Source: Agaricus subrufescens
Lineage: Eukaryota > Basidiomycota > Agaricomycetes > Agaricales > Agaricaceae
NCBI GenBank assembly: GCA_029945375.1
Contig: CM057064.1
Span: 1,488,001-1,552,000 of the forward strand
Length of the DNA: 64,000 nucleotides
Reading direction: 5' to 3'
Position 1 is the first letter of the stretch, and the number at the start of each line of letters is the position of its first letter. Shown piece after piece: positions 47,944-60,569 of the stretch. A model generated the notes under the pieces. The model saw only the letters and a list, made by a program, of their open reading frames with translations, made no database searches and was not told where the DNA came from. The position numbers and the translations under genes are program-made.

Positions 47944-50471
47944 ATGTCCGACTCTGACGCGCAGGACCACCAAGTTCTCGGAAAGCGAGGGCGGCAGGGA
48001 GAAACTGAGGATGCAATCGTCAATAATGTCCCCGGCACGGAAACTAAAATCGATGAAGACGACGACTCCGATGATGATCTAGGTCCTATGCCTCTACCGG
48101 CCGCCGAAGATACCGAAGGTGCAAAGAAGAAGAAACGTAAAAGTATGTTGCTATAGCTTTTCGGTGCTGTCCAGCCCCTCAAAAGTACAACGGAAGAACC
48201 CACCTACATTTTCGGTTTCCAGCTCTACCTCATGAACGACTCTATCTTGAGCATTTGCCCAACGCGAACCAGTACTACAAAAGTTTTATGCACAGAGACG
48301 TGATCAACTATTCTGTCATGACCAAGTATGTCGTTCCGTCGCGTCTTTGCGTCTTGTGGATGTCTAATACTGATTTTTTAGGACTGACTTCTTAATCACT
48401 ACGTCTATTGACGGACATTTGAAACTATGGAAGAAACAAGAAGCAGGCATAGAGTTTGTTAAACACTATCGAGCCCATTTGACGCCAATTTCCGGTGTGT
48501 CCGCCAGTGCGGATGGGCAGCTATTCGCGACGATATCCGAGGACCGGACAGCAAAAGTGTTTGATGTGGTCAACTTCGGTGCGTAAACTCGGGTGTATGT
48601 TAGTATGTCTTCACTAACGAAAACGGACTAGACATGATAAACATTATCAAGCTTGATTACATTCCTCATGCATGTTGTTGGGTTCATCGCAAAGGTATAG
48701 CTCAAGGTCTCCTTGCGGTGTAAGTATGCCAATTGCTTTACTTAATCCATCGCTCACTTGGTCCGTAGGTCAGATTCTACGTCTGGTGTAATACGTTTCT
48801 ATGACGGGCGAGGCGATGGGACAGCTGTTGATACCGTGGACACCCTTCACAAGTATCCCGTCCACCTTATGGCGGTTCGTGATCCAATACATTCCAATGT
48901 GCCACGAGTCTCACCTCTTGTTTAGTACAGCGATAGATATGACGTTGTCATTTCTGCAGACGAGGCGGGATTTGTTGAGTATTGGCAGCCAACGGAGCCT
49001 TGGGGACTACCTAAAAATATCCCGGGCTTATGGTCATTCAAAAGCTCCACGGACCTATACGAGTTCAAGAAGGTAAGCTTGCAAAGATGACGATGTATTG
49101 TCAACTAAATCCTATTGCAGTCAAAATCCTTGCCGACCTGCATTACACTTTCACCCAACCAATCCTCTTTCGTCACATCCTCCCTTCCCGACCGCCAAGT
49201 CCGTGTATTTTCATTGTTGACAGGAAAGCTGTTACGAAAATATGATGAGTCTCTCGAGGCTATCCAAGAAATGCAGCAAGCAGGTACTGCCATATACCAA
49301 GTTGAGACCATGGAGTTTGGTCGCCGGTTGGCTATGGAGAAGGAGTTTGAACTTCCTGGTCCAGATGGTCACATACCTGCCCGCTGGAGCAATGTTATTT
49401 GGGACGAAAGTGGCGCTTTCATCATTTATGCAACACTTCTGGGGATTAAAGGTGCGCTATACCCAAGTCTACTAAAGCTTGGCGAAACGCTGACGTCTCA
49501 CCAGTTGTCAATACCGTGACAAACCGTGTTGTGCGGTTGCTTGGCAAAGATGAAGCACTGCGATTTATGAATCTTTCTTTGTACCAGGGTGCTCCGTCGA
49601 GAAAAACAATCACAACAGTGGTATGTGTATTCTCTGTTCTGTACCACATGTCGGTAACTCATCTTTTCTCATAGGCTATGGCTGCTTCCGCCAATCCCAT
49701 CCTAGCAGAAAAGGGCCAAAGGGATCCTATACTTTTCTGTACAGGCTATAAACGTCAACGATTCTATATGTTCACTCGTTCAGAGCCCGAGTAAGTGTAA
49801 TAATCTTCCCATCGATAGCTTGTATTCATCAAGTTTCCACTAGGGATAAATCCGGTGATCGTGACATATTTAATGAGCGCCCTACGCGTGAGGAGCAATC
49901 TGTCGCGACAGCATCGGCCGGTAATATCACCGGGCCTTCACCAGTGGCTAATGCTGCTACGATTCACACTACCCTCGGTGACATTCATATGCGCCTTTTC
50001 CCGCAACAAGCACCGAAGGCTGTGGAGAACTTTGTTGGACATGCTAGAAGTGGATACTTTGAGGGTATCATCTTCCACCGGGTCATCCCTAAATTTATGA
50101 TTCAGACAGGAGATCCTTTTGGAGATGGGACGGGTGGAACTAGTATCTGGGGAAAAGAATTTGAGGACGAGTTTAGTGATGATTTGAAGCATGACAGGTC
50201 GGTTATTACCTTTACCAGTTATGGACTAGGACGGTTACTGAACTAAGATTGTAGACCATATACTGTTAGTATGGCTAATGCTGGCCCCGGGACTAACGGT
50301 TCGCAGTTCTTTATCACGACCACCGCCACTCCGTGGCTAGACAAGAAACACAGTATTTTTGGAAGGGTGCTCTCTGGTCTAGAAGTTGTGCACGCGATTG
50401 AGAATGTCAAAACCAACAAAGTGGACAAGCCCTTTGAAGATATCAAGATCATCAATGTTGATGTGGAGTAA
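47944..50471 (+). CDS. WD40-cyclophilin peptidyl-prolyl isomerase (PPWD1-like)
   Basis: A nuclear, spliceosome-associated cyclophilin. After an acidic start and KKKKRK-type basic stretch come WD-repeat segments: [46 protein letters not shown], and [15 protein letters not shown]. The C-terminal 160 residues form the cyclophilin domain: [33 protein letters not shown] with the catalytic FHR, and [29 protein letters not shown] and INVDVE at the stop complete it. A tryptophan occurs in TPWLDKKHS. About eight introns, all near 50 bases, split the WD part; the cyclophilin has one at about 50198-50254. The total, about 630 residues, matches human PPWD1 closely. Confidence 0.94.
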
Positions 50472-50540
50472 AACGGGGCGAACATTGTGTTCTAATGCTT
50501 TTTGATGTATCGATTGACAGAACGCAGTAGAATTTATTTT

Positions 50541-51535
50541 TTAAAGTGCTACACGATCGAGAGTGACATGTTCGTATTCGACTTCTAGTTTAGATTCCGA
50601 AAGGATTTGGGCGACACGAGGCTGGAATGTATGCTCCAGATGAGATACTGTTTCTTCAATGCTCACTAAATCATCCGAACTACTCGCTAATGAACCTGGG
50701 CACGAGAACTGTAACAAAACGTGTTGCCTGATATCATCTTCGCCGTCTCGCGATCGTCCGGTTATGTGACAGCGATACACAACAAGAGGGGTGCCACTTA
50801 GAAATGACGTTTGGCTTTCGGATGCCGGAACATAGGCAATAGGATAATCTAGCAGCACGGCAGCAAGCGGTACTAACGTTACGATAGAAAGGTTTTGGGG
50901 TAGTCGAAGAGATACTCCAGAAATTGAGTCTTGATTAGGGGTGAGGTTGTCTTGTAGATATTTGAGAACCTCCGTGAGTGGAGATGGAATGCCACCGAGC
51001 TATTCATAGGATTTAATTCAGCTAACTCTTAAGTATCGGGAAGTTCTTCGAACCTTGTGCGGATGGTTGTTGTCGGGAAGATATACAAATACAGGGTGGC
51101 AGTTAGAGCTTCCGTGATCCAAGATGCCCTTCAATTTGATGAGGAGGAGAGGTTTATTAATAAAGAACGACTGATCAGAGTTAGGTTCGTAAACATAAAT
51201 GACATTCTTGAAGTGATCAGACATCTGACGCATAAGTTTGTTAGTGAACATCCGGCGAAGCAGCAGATTTTTACCATTCGAAGGTCATTCAATAGTGCAC
51301 AGTACATGGTCTCGGCCAGTCCTCCTGCTATATGCATAACATCCACGAGGTAGCCACTACTACACCGATGTTGTAAGAGTGAGATAGAATAGTAAGAGCT
51401 CAAAAGGGCTCACCGAATGGCCAGGGCAACGAGAGATAAGTCGTATGCAAATGCCTCCCTTTTCGAGGTTTTGCGGAAAGCCTTTGTTGTAGACGTACAG
51501 TAGAGTACGCTAGCAACCAATTGACTTAGAACCAT
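50541..51535 (-). CDS. C1orf74/DUF4504-like protein
   Basis: Exons join to give about 270-290 residues. The conserved order is LSLVALAIRSGYLVDVMHIAG, then LAETMYCALLNDL and HFKNVIYVYEPNSDQSFFIN. PVFVYLPDNNHPHK follows, then LGGIPSPLTEVLKYLQDNL, LLDYPIAYVPASES and the close LEVEYEHVTLDRVAL. The pattern (a VLYDC-like strand, a loop with E-x-x-x-S, a late LLGYPVTY-like segment) resembles UPF0739/C1orf74, a family without known function. Introns are at about 51355-51408, 51219-51268 (with a CACTAAC branch site) and 51004-51057. The start is uncertain: ATG 51535 lies in an exon that also reads as a membrane segment. The assignment is by memory of motif order, not by alignment. Confidence 0.5.
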
Positions 51536-51875
51536 TCCCAAGAGCGGAAGAGGAAATGCTACCAACACATACGCATACAAGTAGACCATTCGGTCGCACG
51601 TCGGACATTGCCGCTGTATAAGACGACAAATGAACTTTGTCTAAGTCTAGTTAATCAGCGAGAATTGCAATGATTCTGACCTGAGGGATGAGTGAAATCA
51701 AAATGCTCAACGAGTAGGTTGCGTCGTTGGCATGGATATTTCCTTACTTATTCCGGGCTTACAGATATTACTCACGGAAAGCCTTGATGTGTACGCTTAA
51801 GAGGGTGTGGGATAGAGATAAAATGATGTAGAAGAGCATGAGGAACCGAATAAAAAGGAACATGTGTGGTGAAGG
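51536..51875 (-). other. Possible membrane-protein exons of unclear ownership
   Basis: Two stretches read as coding: SPHMFLFIRFLMLFYIILSL with HTLLSVHIKAF (51875-51777, preceded by a TTTTTTAG acceptor), and QCPTCDRMVYLYAYVLVAF with PLPLLG just upstream of 51535. They look like membrane helices. They could be upstream exons of the DUF4504-like gene or downstream exons of the membrane protein at 51979-52656. The intron between them would be unusually short in one join, so no model is chosen. Confidence 0.3.
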
Positions 51876-51978
51876 CTAAAAAATGACATAGTGAAACTGT
51901 CAGGCAATTTCAGAAGATCGTTGGGTGCTGACTATCAAGGCCACACACCTATAAGATAACAAGAAGACCCACTACACT

Positions 51979-52656
51979 CTAAGCCCCACGGGCTACATAA
52001 CGCATCAACTCCAACTTGGTTATATCTCTAGAGCTACTTTCAGCGGCGTCCATCGCGCTTTGAACTACGAAGACGATGATGGCTGTTAACGACCACCATG
52101 CGGTTGTTTGCCACGGTAGGTGAAATATGAACGAAATCATAGGACCAAGTGCCGAGAGAAAGTAGAGTACGTTGTATGAGAGTGGCTTGGGATTGCTTTG
52201 GAGCTGGAGACATGCTCCGACAAAGCCTGGATGCAGGAGTATCAAGATATTGGCATGCACAATGAGTGAGACAAGGGTGAATGCAGGAGAGAACGGTATT
52301 GCAATTGCAGATGTACGGGGAATCGCCGGAAATATCGTGAGGACAGGATTGACGTCGGACCATATGTAAGTGATTTGCCTGACATGCATTGTTATTAGCG
52401 ACAAGAAGATAGATTGTGCAGCATACATGGCGGCGGTAGCAGAACTAAGGAACGTAAGAGAGATATGTTGCAGATGCACTGTCTTCTCTCGCATCTTACG
52501 AAGATCCGCAATCAGGGCATCCTGCTCTATAGAAGGGGTTAACGCCAGCGATGCCACGGTCGACGAAAGGTAACCTTGATCGTCCAAGACCCTATTCTGG
52601 TCAATATCGTCATGTTCAGAGAACCTAAACGCTGCGCGCTTTCTAAGAGCATCCAT
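51979..52656 (-). CDS. Hypothetical multi-pass membrane protein
   Basis: A single open frame of 225 residues from an ATG at 52656. The first 65 residues are polar. Then come four or five hydrophobic segments: HISLTFLSSATAAMYAAQ, AFTLVSLIVHANILILL, VLYFLSALGPMISFIFHL and WWSLTAIIVFVVQSAM. The end is KLELMRYVARGA. No family is recognised; similar small membrane proteins of unknown function are common in agaricomycetes. The true 3' end may lie further down if splicing removes the stop. It is divergent from RIO1, with 145 bases between the start codons. Confidence 0.55.
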   Translation of the reverse strand: MDALRKRAAFRFSEHDDIDQNRVLDDQGYLSSTVASLALTPSIEQDALIADLRKMREKTVHLQHISLTFLSSATAAMYAAQSIFLSLITMHVRQITYIWSDVNPVLTIFPAIPRTSAIAIPFSPAFTLVSLIVHANILILLHPGFVGACLQLQSNPKPLSYNVLYFLSALGPMISFIFHLPWQTTAWWSLTAIIVFVVQSAMDAAESSSRDITKLELMRYVARGA

Positions 52657-52801
52657 TGGTCTTGAGCGTGTTCGAGGTTTGGCCTATGACACAAGGCCAC
52701 TCCAGAACAGCGTCGAGCAACATCCATGATGTCAACAGTCACGTGCACGTGATTATGCATTTCCAAAAAAATCGCAACACTAATTGCTTTCTTTGATCTT
52801 C

Positions 52802-55190
52802 ATGGCCACCATACTTGGCCCCGTTGAACATGGGCAGTTCGATGACGCCCCAGAACAACACCATGCTGAAAATACTGTAAATCGTGGAGCAGGTGCTTAC
52901 ATCGATACCCACGACTTCGATGAAGACGAAGATGAAGAAGATGAGGACTCTGACTACGACGACATCGATGAAACATGGGAGGAAGATCGCGTCGAAGACG
53001 AGGATTGGGAAGTAGCAGAGCGAGGTATAGTCAACATTTTTAATGCTGAGAGTGCGATTTTTCACGATTGAAGGTAGACTTCACGAAGCAGTTCAACCGT
53101 CTACGGCAGCATCTTGCCATTCGAACTGGAAATGCTCAGGGTGTATCTTCGGCTGTTAACACAGGAACTTCTGTAGCTGCGTTGCCGGCCATGAACCAAC
53201 CTCATGCTACCCCATCTCAGAAATCTACCAAGGTTCCCTCCGCCAAGGACAAGACAATGGATCAGTTGGCCGCGTTCACATCAAAATACAACTCGAAACT
53301 TGCAAAAATAGATGCTCCATATGTACTTGGTGTAGGCGTTAACAGGAAAGGACCTAGTGCCCATGCAAATATGAAGGATAAAAGCGATCGTGCGACCAAC
53401 GAGCAAGTACTTGATCCTCGTACAAGGCTCATTTTATTCAAGATGATAGGACGAGGTCTCATTGACGAAGTTAACGGATGCGTGAGCACCGGTAAAGAGG
53501 TCTGTTACTTATAGTTACACCAGGTCCTTGTTCTGATCATTTATCTGCAAGGCTAATGTCTACCATGCAATCACCCCTGAAGGCAGGGATCTGGCCCTCA
53601 AAATATATAAAACATCCATCCTTGTTTTTAAGGATCGAGATAAATATGTCACTGGGGAGTACCGCTTTCGCCGGGGCTATAGTCGGCGGAATCCCAGAAA
53701 AATGGTTCGCGTGTGGGCGGAGAAAGAAGTTCGGAACCTTAAACGTCTTGTCAGCGCTGGTATTCGCTGTCCGGATCCCATAGAGGTCAGGGAAAACGTT
53801 CTCGTTATGACTTTTTTGGGCGACGAGGATGGCTGGTACGCATCTACTCCAGCATTCGGATATCTACTGCTAAAAATGTGTAAAACAGGGCATCACCACG
53901 TCTAAAAGATGCTTCTTTGCCGGCGAACATGTTGGATTCATTGTACACTGAGCTTGTTCTGATTGTCAGACGCCTATTCCAGCGTTGCAAACTCGTCCAC
54001 GCAGATCTATCCGAATACAACATTCTATATCACCAAAAACATCTGTATATCATCGACGTTTCACAGAGTGTTGAACACGATCACCCCTCTGCTTTTGACT
54101 TCCTTCGCAACGATATAAAAAATGTGGAAGATTTTTTCGGGCGACTCGGCGTTCGATGTCTAGGGCTCAGAAGATGTTTCGAGTTCGTTACGCGAGAACG
54201 GCTTAGTTCAGGATCCTCAGAAGCTCCCGTCCCTGCTTTGACGGAGGGCGTCGATGTTATGGAGGAACAGATACTATCACAATGGCTGGAGCGGCGAGAG
54301 GAATCAATAGACCCAATGTCGAATGATTCTGCGCAAGTTGCTCATGAAGATTCGGTGTTCATGCGGTCATTTATTCCACGAACCTTGAATGAAGTTTATG
54401 ACCCAGAGCGAGACGTAGAAAAACTCTCTAAAGGCCAAGACAAAGAGCTCATATATACCGAAACTATCGGAATCGTCAAACCTACACCAAACCTGACCCC
54501 GAAACAAAGTACGGCCGGCACTGTCGCCGAAGCCACTGCTCGGGTCCCGGATGCCAATGCACCCACGGCGGCGCCCGATGCGAGTGAAAACGGCAACAGT
54601 GGGTCAGGGGATGAAACAGAAAGTTCGGCAGGGGAGTCGGAAGAAGAGGGCTCAGATCGTGAAAGCCAATTGCAAGACGAAAATGGATGGATCGAAAAAC
54701 GGCCAAAGGGTCACCGTCATGAGGATCGTGAAGTCAAAAAGGTGGGTATCAAAATTCAAAAATCAATTGGCTTCTCTCTTCTCGTCCATACGTTTGTACG
54801 CCACCTTGTCTTTTTGCGCCCTTGGCATGCGTTGTTGCTGCTTTAACAAGCCCAGAAATTTGGTCCGTCATTCGCCTCTGATACACTTCTCGCGGCCATC
54901 AAGTTTTAGGCTCCGCTACCAGGGACCACCGTAGTATCAGATCTGTCGTCGCTTTCCAATCTTTCTGATCGGCGCTCGCATGTCTGGAATTGTGCGAGAT
55001 TTTAGTTCCGATCTTTCCCGCATTCTTCAATCTTGTCAGATTCATATAATTGCCTGTCAGTCGCTAACGATCGTGTTTTTCTTTTGCTTAGGAGCGGAAG
55101 AAAGCGGTAAAAGCAGAAGCGAAGGAACGTCGGAAGAATAAGATGCCAAAAGCCGAGAAGAAGCGCCTCGTGAAGCGCTCTCGAGCCTGA
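52802..55190 (+). CDS. RIO1: Atypical Ser kinase/ATPase Rio1, 40S ribosome maturation
   Basis: Rio1 acts in final cytoplasmic 18S rRNA maturation and recycling of 40S assembly factors. The acidic N-terminus ([15 protein letters not shown]) leads to the RIO domain: [20 protein letters not shown] with the STGKEANVY P-loop, then [16 protein letters not shown] and [30 protein letters not shown] holds the catalytic aspartate and [13 protein letters not shown] the metal-binding aspartate. The C-terminus is acidic, then very basic ([19 protein letters not shown]). Introns are about 53026-53072, 53501-53552, 53620-53670, 53834-53890 and 54742-55091; the last, about 350 bases, is far longer than its neighbours. 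Length is about 620 residues after splicing. Confidence 0.93.
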
Positions 55191-57148
55191 AAAGGCGTAG
55201 TGTAATGACTTTCTTCGGTTGGCACGTCGCGACGGGGAATTCGGAATAGAAAAAAAAAAAGTCTGCGACGTGGAAACCGAGCTCTGATGTTGTATTCACC
55301 CTTTCTTCCCCTTTGTTTGTGGGGTCCGGTTGCTTCTAGCGTGTTTGGAGCATTGTATAATGTTGCCTCGTTTCGGGTTTAACAAGGTACGCGCCTAATG
55401 GTTTACATCAATTGCGCCACGCATGGCACTTTGTATGTACCCAGAAGGATCCGCCTGCGTATAGCCATGAGAGCGCTTGTACGATTTAAACCCCTGTCTG
55501 TCTTATCGCATTACCCTATCTTTATTGCGATTGTGGCCACCACGATACTTAAACAATTAGGTAAAAGCGTTAACAGGTGCCTCGGCCAGGTTCGACATTC
55601 CTCAACGACGATCAACAATTCAATGTTCAATTCAACAAGTTTACTGTTGATGACGTGGTTCCAGACTAGATCAGTCATCAACCGCGGATATCGGTGATCC
55701 TTCCAGGACACTCAATATTGATCAACTCCCTACATGTTCTGGAGGTGTCGAACAGAATAACATAATTATACTTAGATCCGGAGTAATCAAGTAACGACAC
55801 GTCCACCATGTGAGAAAAAAAGAAAAAACATTCAGAACTCTTTGAACGAAGCAATCAATCGGCGTCACTTCAAGCAAAACGCCCGTCTTTTGTATTAGTT
55901 TTTTTTTTTTTAACCTTTTTTCTGAGAAGAAAAACAAAAACAAAAAGAAAAGAAAAAAGGTCCAGTCAGTCGGTGACCTCTATACCCGAAGCCCGTTATG
56001 CTTCTTCTTGATGTTCTGAAACTGGCATATTTCCTTTTCCGCTGTTTTTTTATATATCTTTTTCTACTACTAAGGGGACTGACCCCCGTTTTAAGATTAG
56101 ATTGCCCCAGTCAACGGATAACTTTACATACCGGGAGCGGGCTTCGTGGCAAAGACTCGAGGTTGATTTTTTTAAGTTAGTACAAAACAACATTTTCTCC
56201 CTAGATCCGCTGTCCGCCACCGTACACACTTGAGCGCTCTTCCGGCCTTTCCCCTTTCCCGTTCCCGTTCCCGTTCCCGTTCCCTTCTGTCCCCCCCTCC
56301 TTCCTTCCTTGTCTCCTCCCCCCCCTTTTTTTAAATCTGTCGTCCTATCGGGAAGCTCGTCGCTCGGAACTTCGGAATATCGGATACCGGAATGAACAGA
56401 AAAAAAACAGCACATGACGTTTGATTCTTGATACTCTTTTGATCGTCATGAGGTCAACCCCGGTGGGGCCGAATTAACGGAAGAGAGCTTGGGTATCAAT
56501 AAGGGGGGAAGGGGGGAAAGGGGAAAAGATTCAAAAAAAAAAAAAATAGAGCAGAAGATCCAAGTCACTTTACATGCAGATTTCCGAGCGCCGGTATATC
56601 GGAAATAGGGGGATGGCTAGTGAGCGTTTGAGTGAATCTTGACTTGTTGAGAACGCGCAACAACCACCCCCCCATCATCACAATACATTTACACTACTTT
56701 AGATGCACGGAAGCCGAAGTGATGTTTTTGTACAAGAAAGGAACCACGGAACGGGGTAAAAAAGGTAAACTGGCGTATACACACATACGTGGAACAATGG
56801 GGCCTGAGGCGGAGGGAGGGGGTAACCCGGTTGATTGTTTTTTTGCCAAGCCAAAGAAGAAGCTCCCCAGATAGACGGGACACGGGCGAGAGGGGGGAAA
56901 AAAAGAATCAAGGGTTGTCCCGGGAGAAATTTCGAGGGTTTTTCCCGTCTAGTCAGTTGCCTGAAGTTTGGGATCAAAAAGAGAAGACGGGTGGCGCAGG
57001 AGATGTCAACCCAAAATAGCTTCAGGCCCCGGAGAATTCGTTCGGCAAAAAAAAGGCGTACAAATAATATGAAGAATATATATGTGCTTTCAGATATGTA
57101 GTAAATAGGCCAATGGTATATAGGCAAAAATCTAATATCTATCGCCCG
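55191..57148. other. Intergenic about 2 kb, low complexity, no gene seen
   Basis: The interval lies between the convergent RIO1 and dihydroxy-acid dehydratase genes. It contains poly-A/poly-T tracts, a TTCCCG hexamer repeated about four times (56260-56285), a C-run block to about 56330 and a G-run block near 56500-56525. No gene or RNA is recognised. Confidence 0.45.
56258..56286. repeat. Short (TTCCCG)n microsatellite
   Basis: Four to five tandem TTCCCG units followed by C- and T-rich sequence. The isolated location between genes argues against a telomere. Confidence 0.8.
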
Positions 57149-60100
57149 CTACGCGTCAGTGACACATCCGCGACTGGCGTCCGTCACGACCTTGGTATAC
57201 TTGTAAAGAGTACCTTGAGAAACTTTGAGAGGTGGCGCCTTCCAATCTTTTCTTCTCCTCTCCAACTCCTCAGCCGGGACCTGAATTTGAATAGTGTTTT
57301 TCACAGCGTCCACAGAAATAATATCGCCATCTTTGACTAGGGCAATAGGTCCGCCAACTTGTGCTTCTGGCACTACGTGTCCGATGACGAACCCATGAGA
57401 TCTGTTTCAAGTTAATCAAAACCCAACGTCAGTTTTCTCAACACAGAAAAATCTCTCATGTCAACTAAAAAATCAATAGTCCTCCCATTTGAAAATAGTT
57501 TTAAAATGAAAAAAGAAAGGAGTATGGACCATGCATCGGTTTTAGTCAAAAGGAACTAGGGGGGGAGGGTGGACTGAGAGTGAGAGCTCCAATGATGATC
57601 ATGACAGAAGAACAGAGGGAGAAGTAAAGAAGCGAATAAATATACGACTTACCCTCCACTAAAACGCCCATCCGTGAGACAGGCAACGTCTAAGCCTAGG
57701 CCGGCGCCCATGATCAGACTCGTGGGTTTAAGCATCTCCGGCATGCCTATAGATCCATTGAAATTCATAAAACACCGCCGTCCAAACAACACGCCACAGA
57801 AAGCCAAAAAAAAAAACGCCAGTCCACGAACGGTACATAGTCAAGCGTCATCGGTCGGATGGGGATTGGGTGATAGCCGATTACCAGAAACGCGAAAAGG
57901 AAGCCAAAATTATTCGCAGTGTAATGTTTTCCGATCAAAGTTTAAGAATACACGGAAAAAAACGAGTGCCAGCAAGGCATCGAAGGCGTGGTTTCATGTG
58001 AGGAAACATCAGTTTTTTTCACATGCGAGAAGATGTTGAGCGCAATTCGGAGCACAACATATACGAGATCAGGTGTGGTGTTGATGGTAACCGAAATTAA
58101 TCATTGAAGACAAGCCGACGATCCGTGAACCATGGAACAACGGGATATGCACATTGCGACGGTCCAAAGATAAAAGCCGAGTAGAGAAAGAGAGATCCAT
58201 CAATCATAAGATCCAAAGGGGGAGATAAAAGTAGTGACTAACCAGGTCCGCCTTGTGGTCCCAGATATCTTAAGATAACGACAGTCTTCTCACCCTTCTT
58301 GATGGAACCGGTCTCAACAGCCTTGACGAAATCGTCCTCAGAGTCAAAGGTTCTTGCTTTCCCAGTGAATCCCAACCCTTCCTTGCCAGTTATTTTGGCG
58401 ACGGCACCACCTGGCGCAAGGTTACCTTTGAGGATCCTGTTACGTGGAAGACAGTCAGGGAAAGATTAATCAAGATGAGTCATCCAAGTTGCCTCATCAA
58501 CGAGGGTGCAAAAAATGGAATGGGAATGACGTTAGGGCGGGTGCGGACAGGAGCATATACGTGATTGATGGAAGTGATAGTTCCCGAACCGAGGAAAAGT
58601 GACACCCGACTAGTGGCTAATACACACCTGATATGTCCGGAAGGTTTGATAGGTTTGTCCAGAGGATTGATGACATTTTGAGTGTGAAAATCGAGTTCGC
58701 CATGCTTGTGCACCCATCGGTCAAGATTCTCGCCGAGGGTTTTACCGGTGACAGTCATATTGTCGCCTTGGACGAGGTTGTTCTTCAGAAGGTAGTGCAA
58801 GATCTCTGCAGAGGAAGGGGTGAGGAGAGATGGACGATTTAGGGGCGCAAGGACTGACTAGGAATGCCCCCGAGCTTGTAAACATCTTCCATGACATATT
58901 TACCGCTTGGCTTAATGTCAGCGAGGAACGGTATACGGTCTGACACATTCTGGAAATCATCGATGGTTAATTTAATGCCAACGGAATGGGCCATGGCGAT
59001 GAGATGCAGGACCGCGTTGGTGGAACCTCCAAGGATCATGGTAAGCACCTGTAATTCATATAAATTGTATTAAATTGAATGTGTGGTGACGGCAATAGGA
59101 CGAACGATAGCGTTTTCGAAAGCGGATCGGGTCATGATATCCCGAGGTAAAATGTTCTTTTCGAGAAGATTGTACATGAAGGCGCCAACAGAAGCGCATT
59201 CGTCATGCTTTTCCTTTGATTCTGCCGGGAAGGAGGAGGAGCCTGGGAGACTCATACCCATGGCTTCTATGGCGCTGGCCATAGTGTTAGCGGTATACAT
59301 CTTTGATAATTAAGTGTGAGAGAAGGGGATAATTGAGGTGGAGATCTACGTACACCACCGCATGCGCCGGGACCGGGGCAAGCATGTCGGACGGTATTGT
59401 AACGCAGCTTTTCGGCGTCCGGGGTTTTGCCGTCCTGCAGATACTTGCCGTAGGACTGGAAAGCTGAAACGATGTCTAATTGAGGGACGCCCTCGCACGA
59501 GCCTGCACGGATAGTGCCGCCGTATACCATCAAGCCGGGGCGATTCAGGCGACCAACTAGGAAATAGAGGAGCGGCGGATCAATCAACAGGGGGCATAGC
59601 AGGGAGCAAGAGACTGACGGGCGATCAGAACACCCGGCATGTTCTTGTCGCAACCAGGAACGACGACCATGCCGTCGAGGTGGTGACCGCCCGCCGCGGT
59701 TTCGACCTGGTCGGCTATCAAGTCGCGGGACTGGAGAGAGTAGGACATTCCACGGGTGCCCATGCTAATGCCATCGCTGACGCCAACGGTCCCGAACTGA
59801 TAGCCAATGATGCCAGAGCTTTTTAAGGAGGCCTTGACTTCCTGGCCGAGGCCGAGCAGGTGCTTGTTGCATCTGGGAGACCAGTGAGGATCGGCACGGA
59901 CAAGGAGGAGGCGACGGAGGCGCACGGGTTACCCTCGTACCAGACGCTGGCGACGCCGACCATGGGCTTGTCGAAATCGGCGTCGGTGGAGACGCCGTCG
60001 GTCGCATAGAGCATGGCCTGGGGCGGGGGGCGGTGAGCGGAGGCCGGCGGGGGCCGCGGGGGGCGTACCTGGCTGGCACCCTGGTCCTTGGGCTGGGTGA

Positions 60101-60185
60101 CGAGGCGGCTGTGCCTGTTCAACGGGGCATGGCGGGGGACGGAGGGGGCGAGGGCGCGGGCGCGGAGAATTTTTGCTGGACGCAT
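57149..60185 (-). CDS. ILV3: Dihydroxy-acid dehydratase
   Basis: An iron-sulfur enzyme that makes the 2-keto acids of valine, isoleucine and leucine synthesis, in mitochondria. The N-terminus [19 protein letters not shown] is Arg-rich and import-like. Conserved parts follow in order: [46 protein letters not shown], and [15 protein letters not shown] (cluster cysteine). [31 protein letters not shown] (second cysteine), [32 protein letters not shown] and [15 protein letters not shown] come next. All key residues seen are intact. About ten introns occur; two near the 3' end are long (about 57747-58244 and 57395-57650). Length is about 600 residues. It is divergent from the septin/Zn2Cys6 gene. 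Confidence 0.94.
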
Positions 60186-60569
60186 AGGTTCTGGGAAGAG
60201 GACAGTGATCCGTCTGGCCGGCGCGGAGATGGGCCGGAGTTGATTTCTGGGAATTACGTACGCTGGGTTGCCATTTGGGCTTTTCTTAGCTCTTACATGC
60301 GCTCTCCGGGCGCATGCCTACCGCTCCCACGCCGGGTGCACCCTGGGGAGGCCGGGGGCGGGGGCCGGGGGGGCTGAGCGGGGCGCCGGGGGCGCGGGGG
60401 CGGCGGGCGGGGGCCGGGGGCGGGTCGGAAGGGGGCGGGGCGGGGGGGCGACGGGCGGGCGGAGGACGGGAGCGGGGCATCGGAGAGGAAGATCCGATCG
60501 GCTCGGCGGGTATTAGGGATTGGCATGATTTAATCCTGGAAGGCCCGCATCGGTTGGCGACCTCCTTCC
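60186..60569. promoter_or_regulatory. G-rich divergent promoter between ILV3 and septin/Zn2Cys6 gene
   Basis: From about 60345 to 60480 the plus strand is almost pure G/C with dozens of runs of three or more G. This is by far the most extreme base composition in the window. It lies upstream of both divergent genes and could form G-quadruplexes in their promoters. Open frames here are composition artefacts. Confidence 0.5.

Noticed and set aside
56258..56286. TTCCCG repeat as a telomere or internal telomeric sequence
   Set aside because: Too short, not the TTAGGG unit expected in basidiomycetes, and flanked by housekeeping genes.
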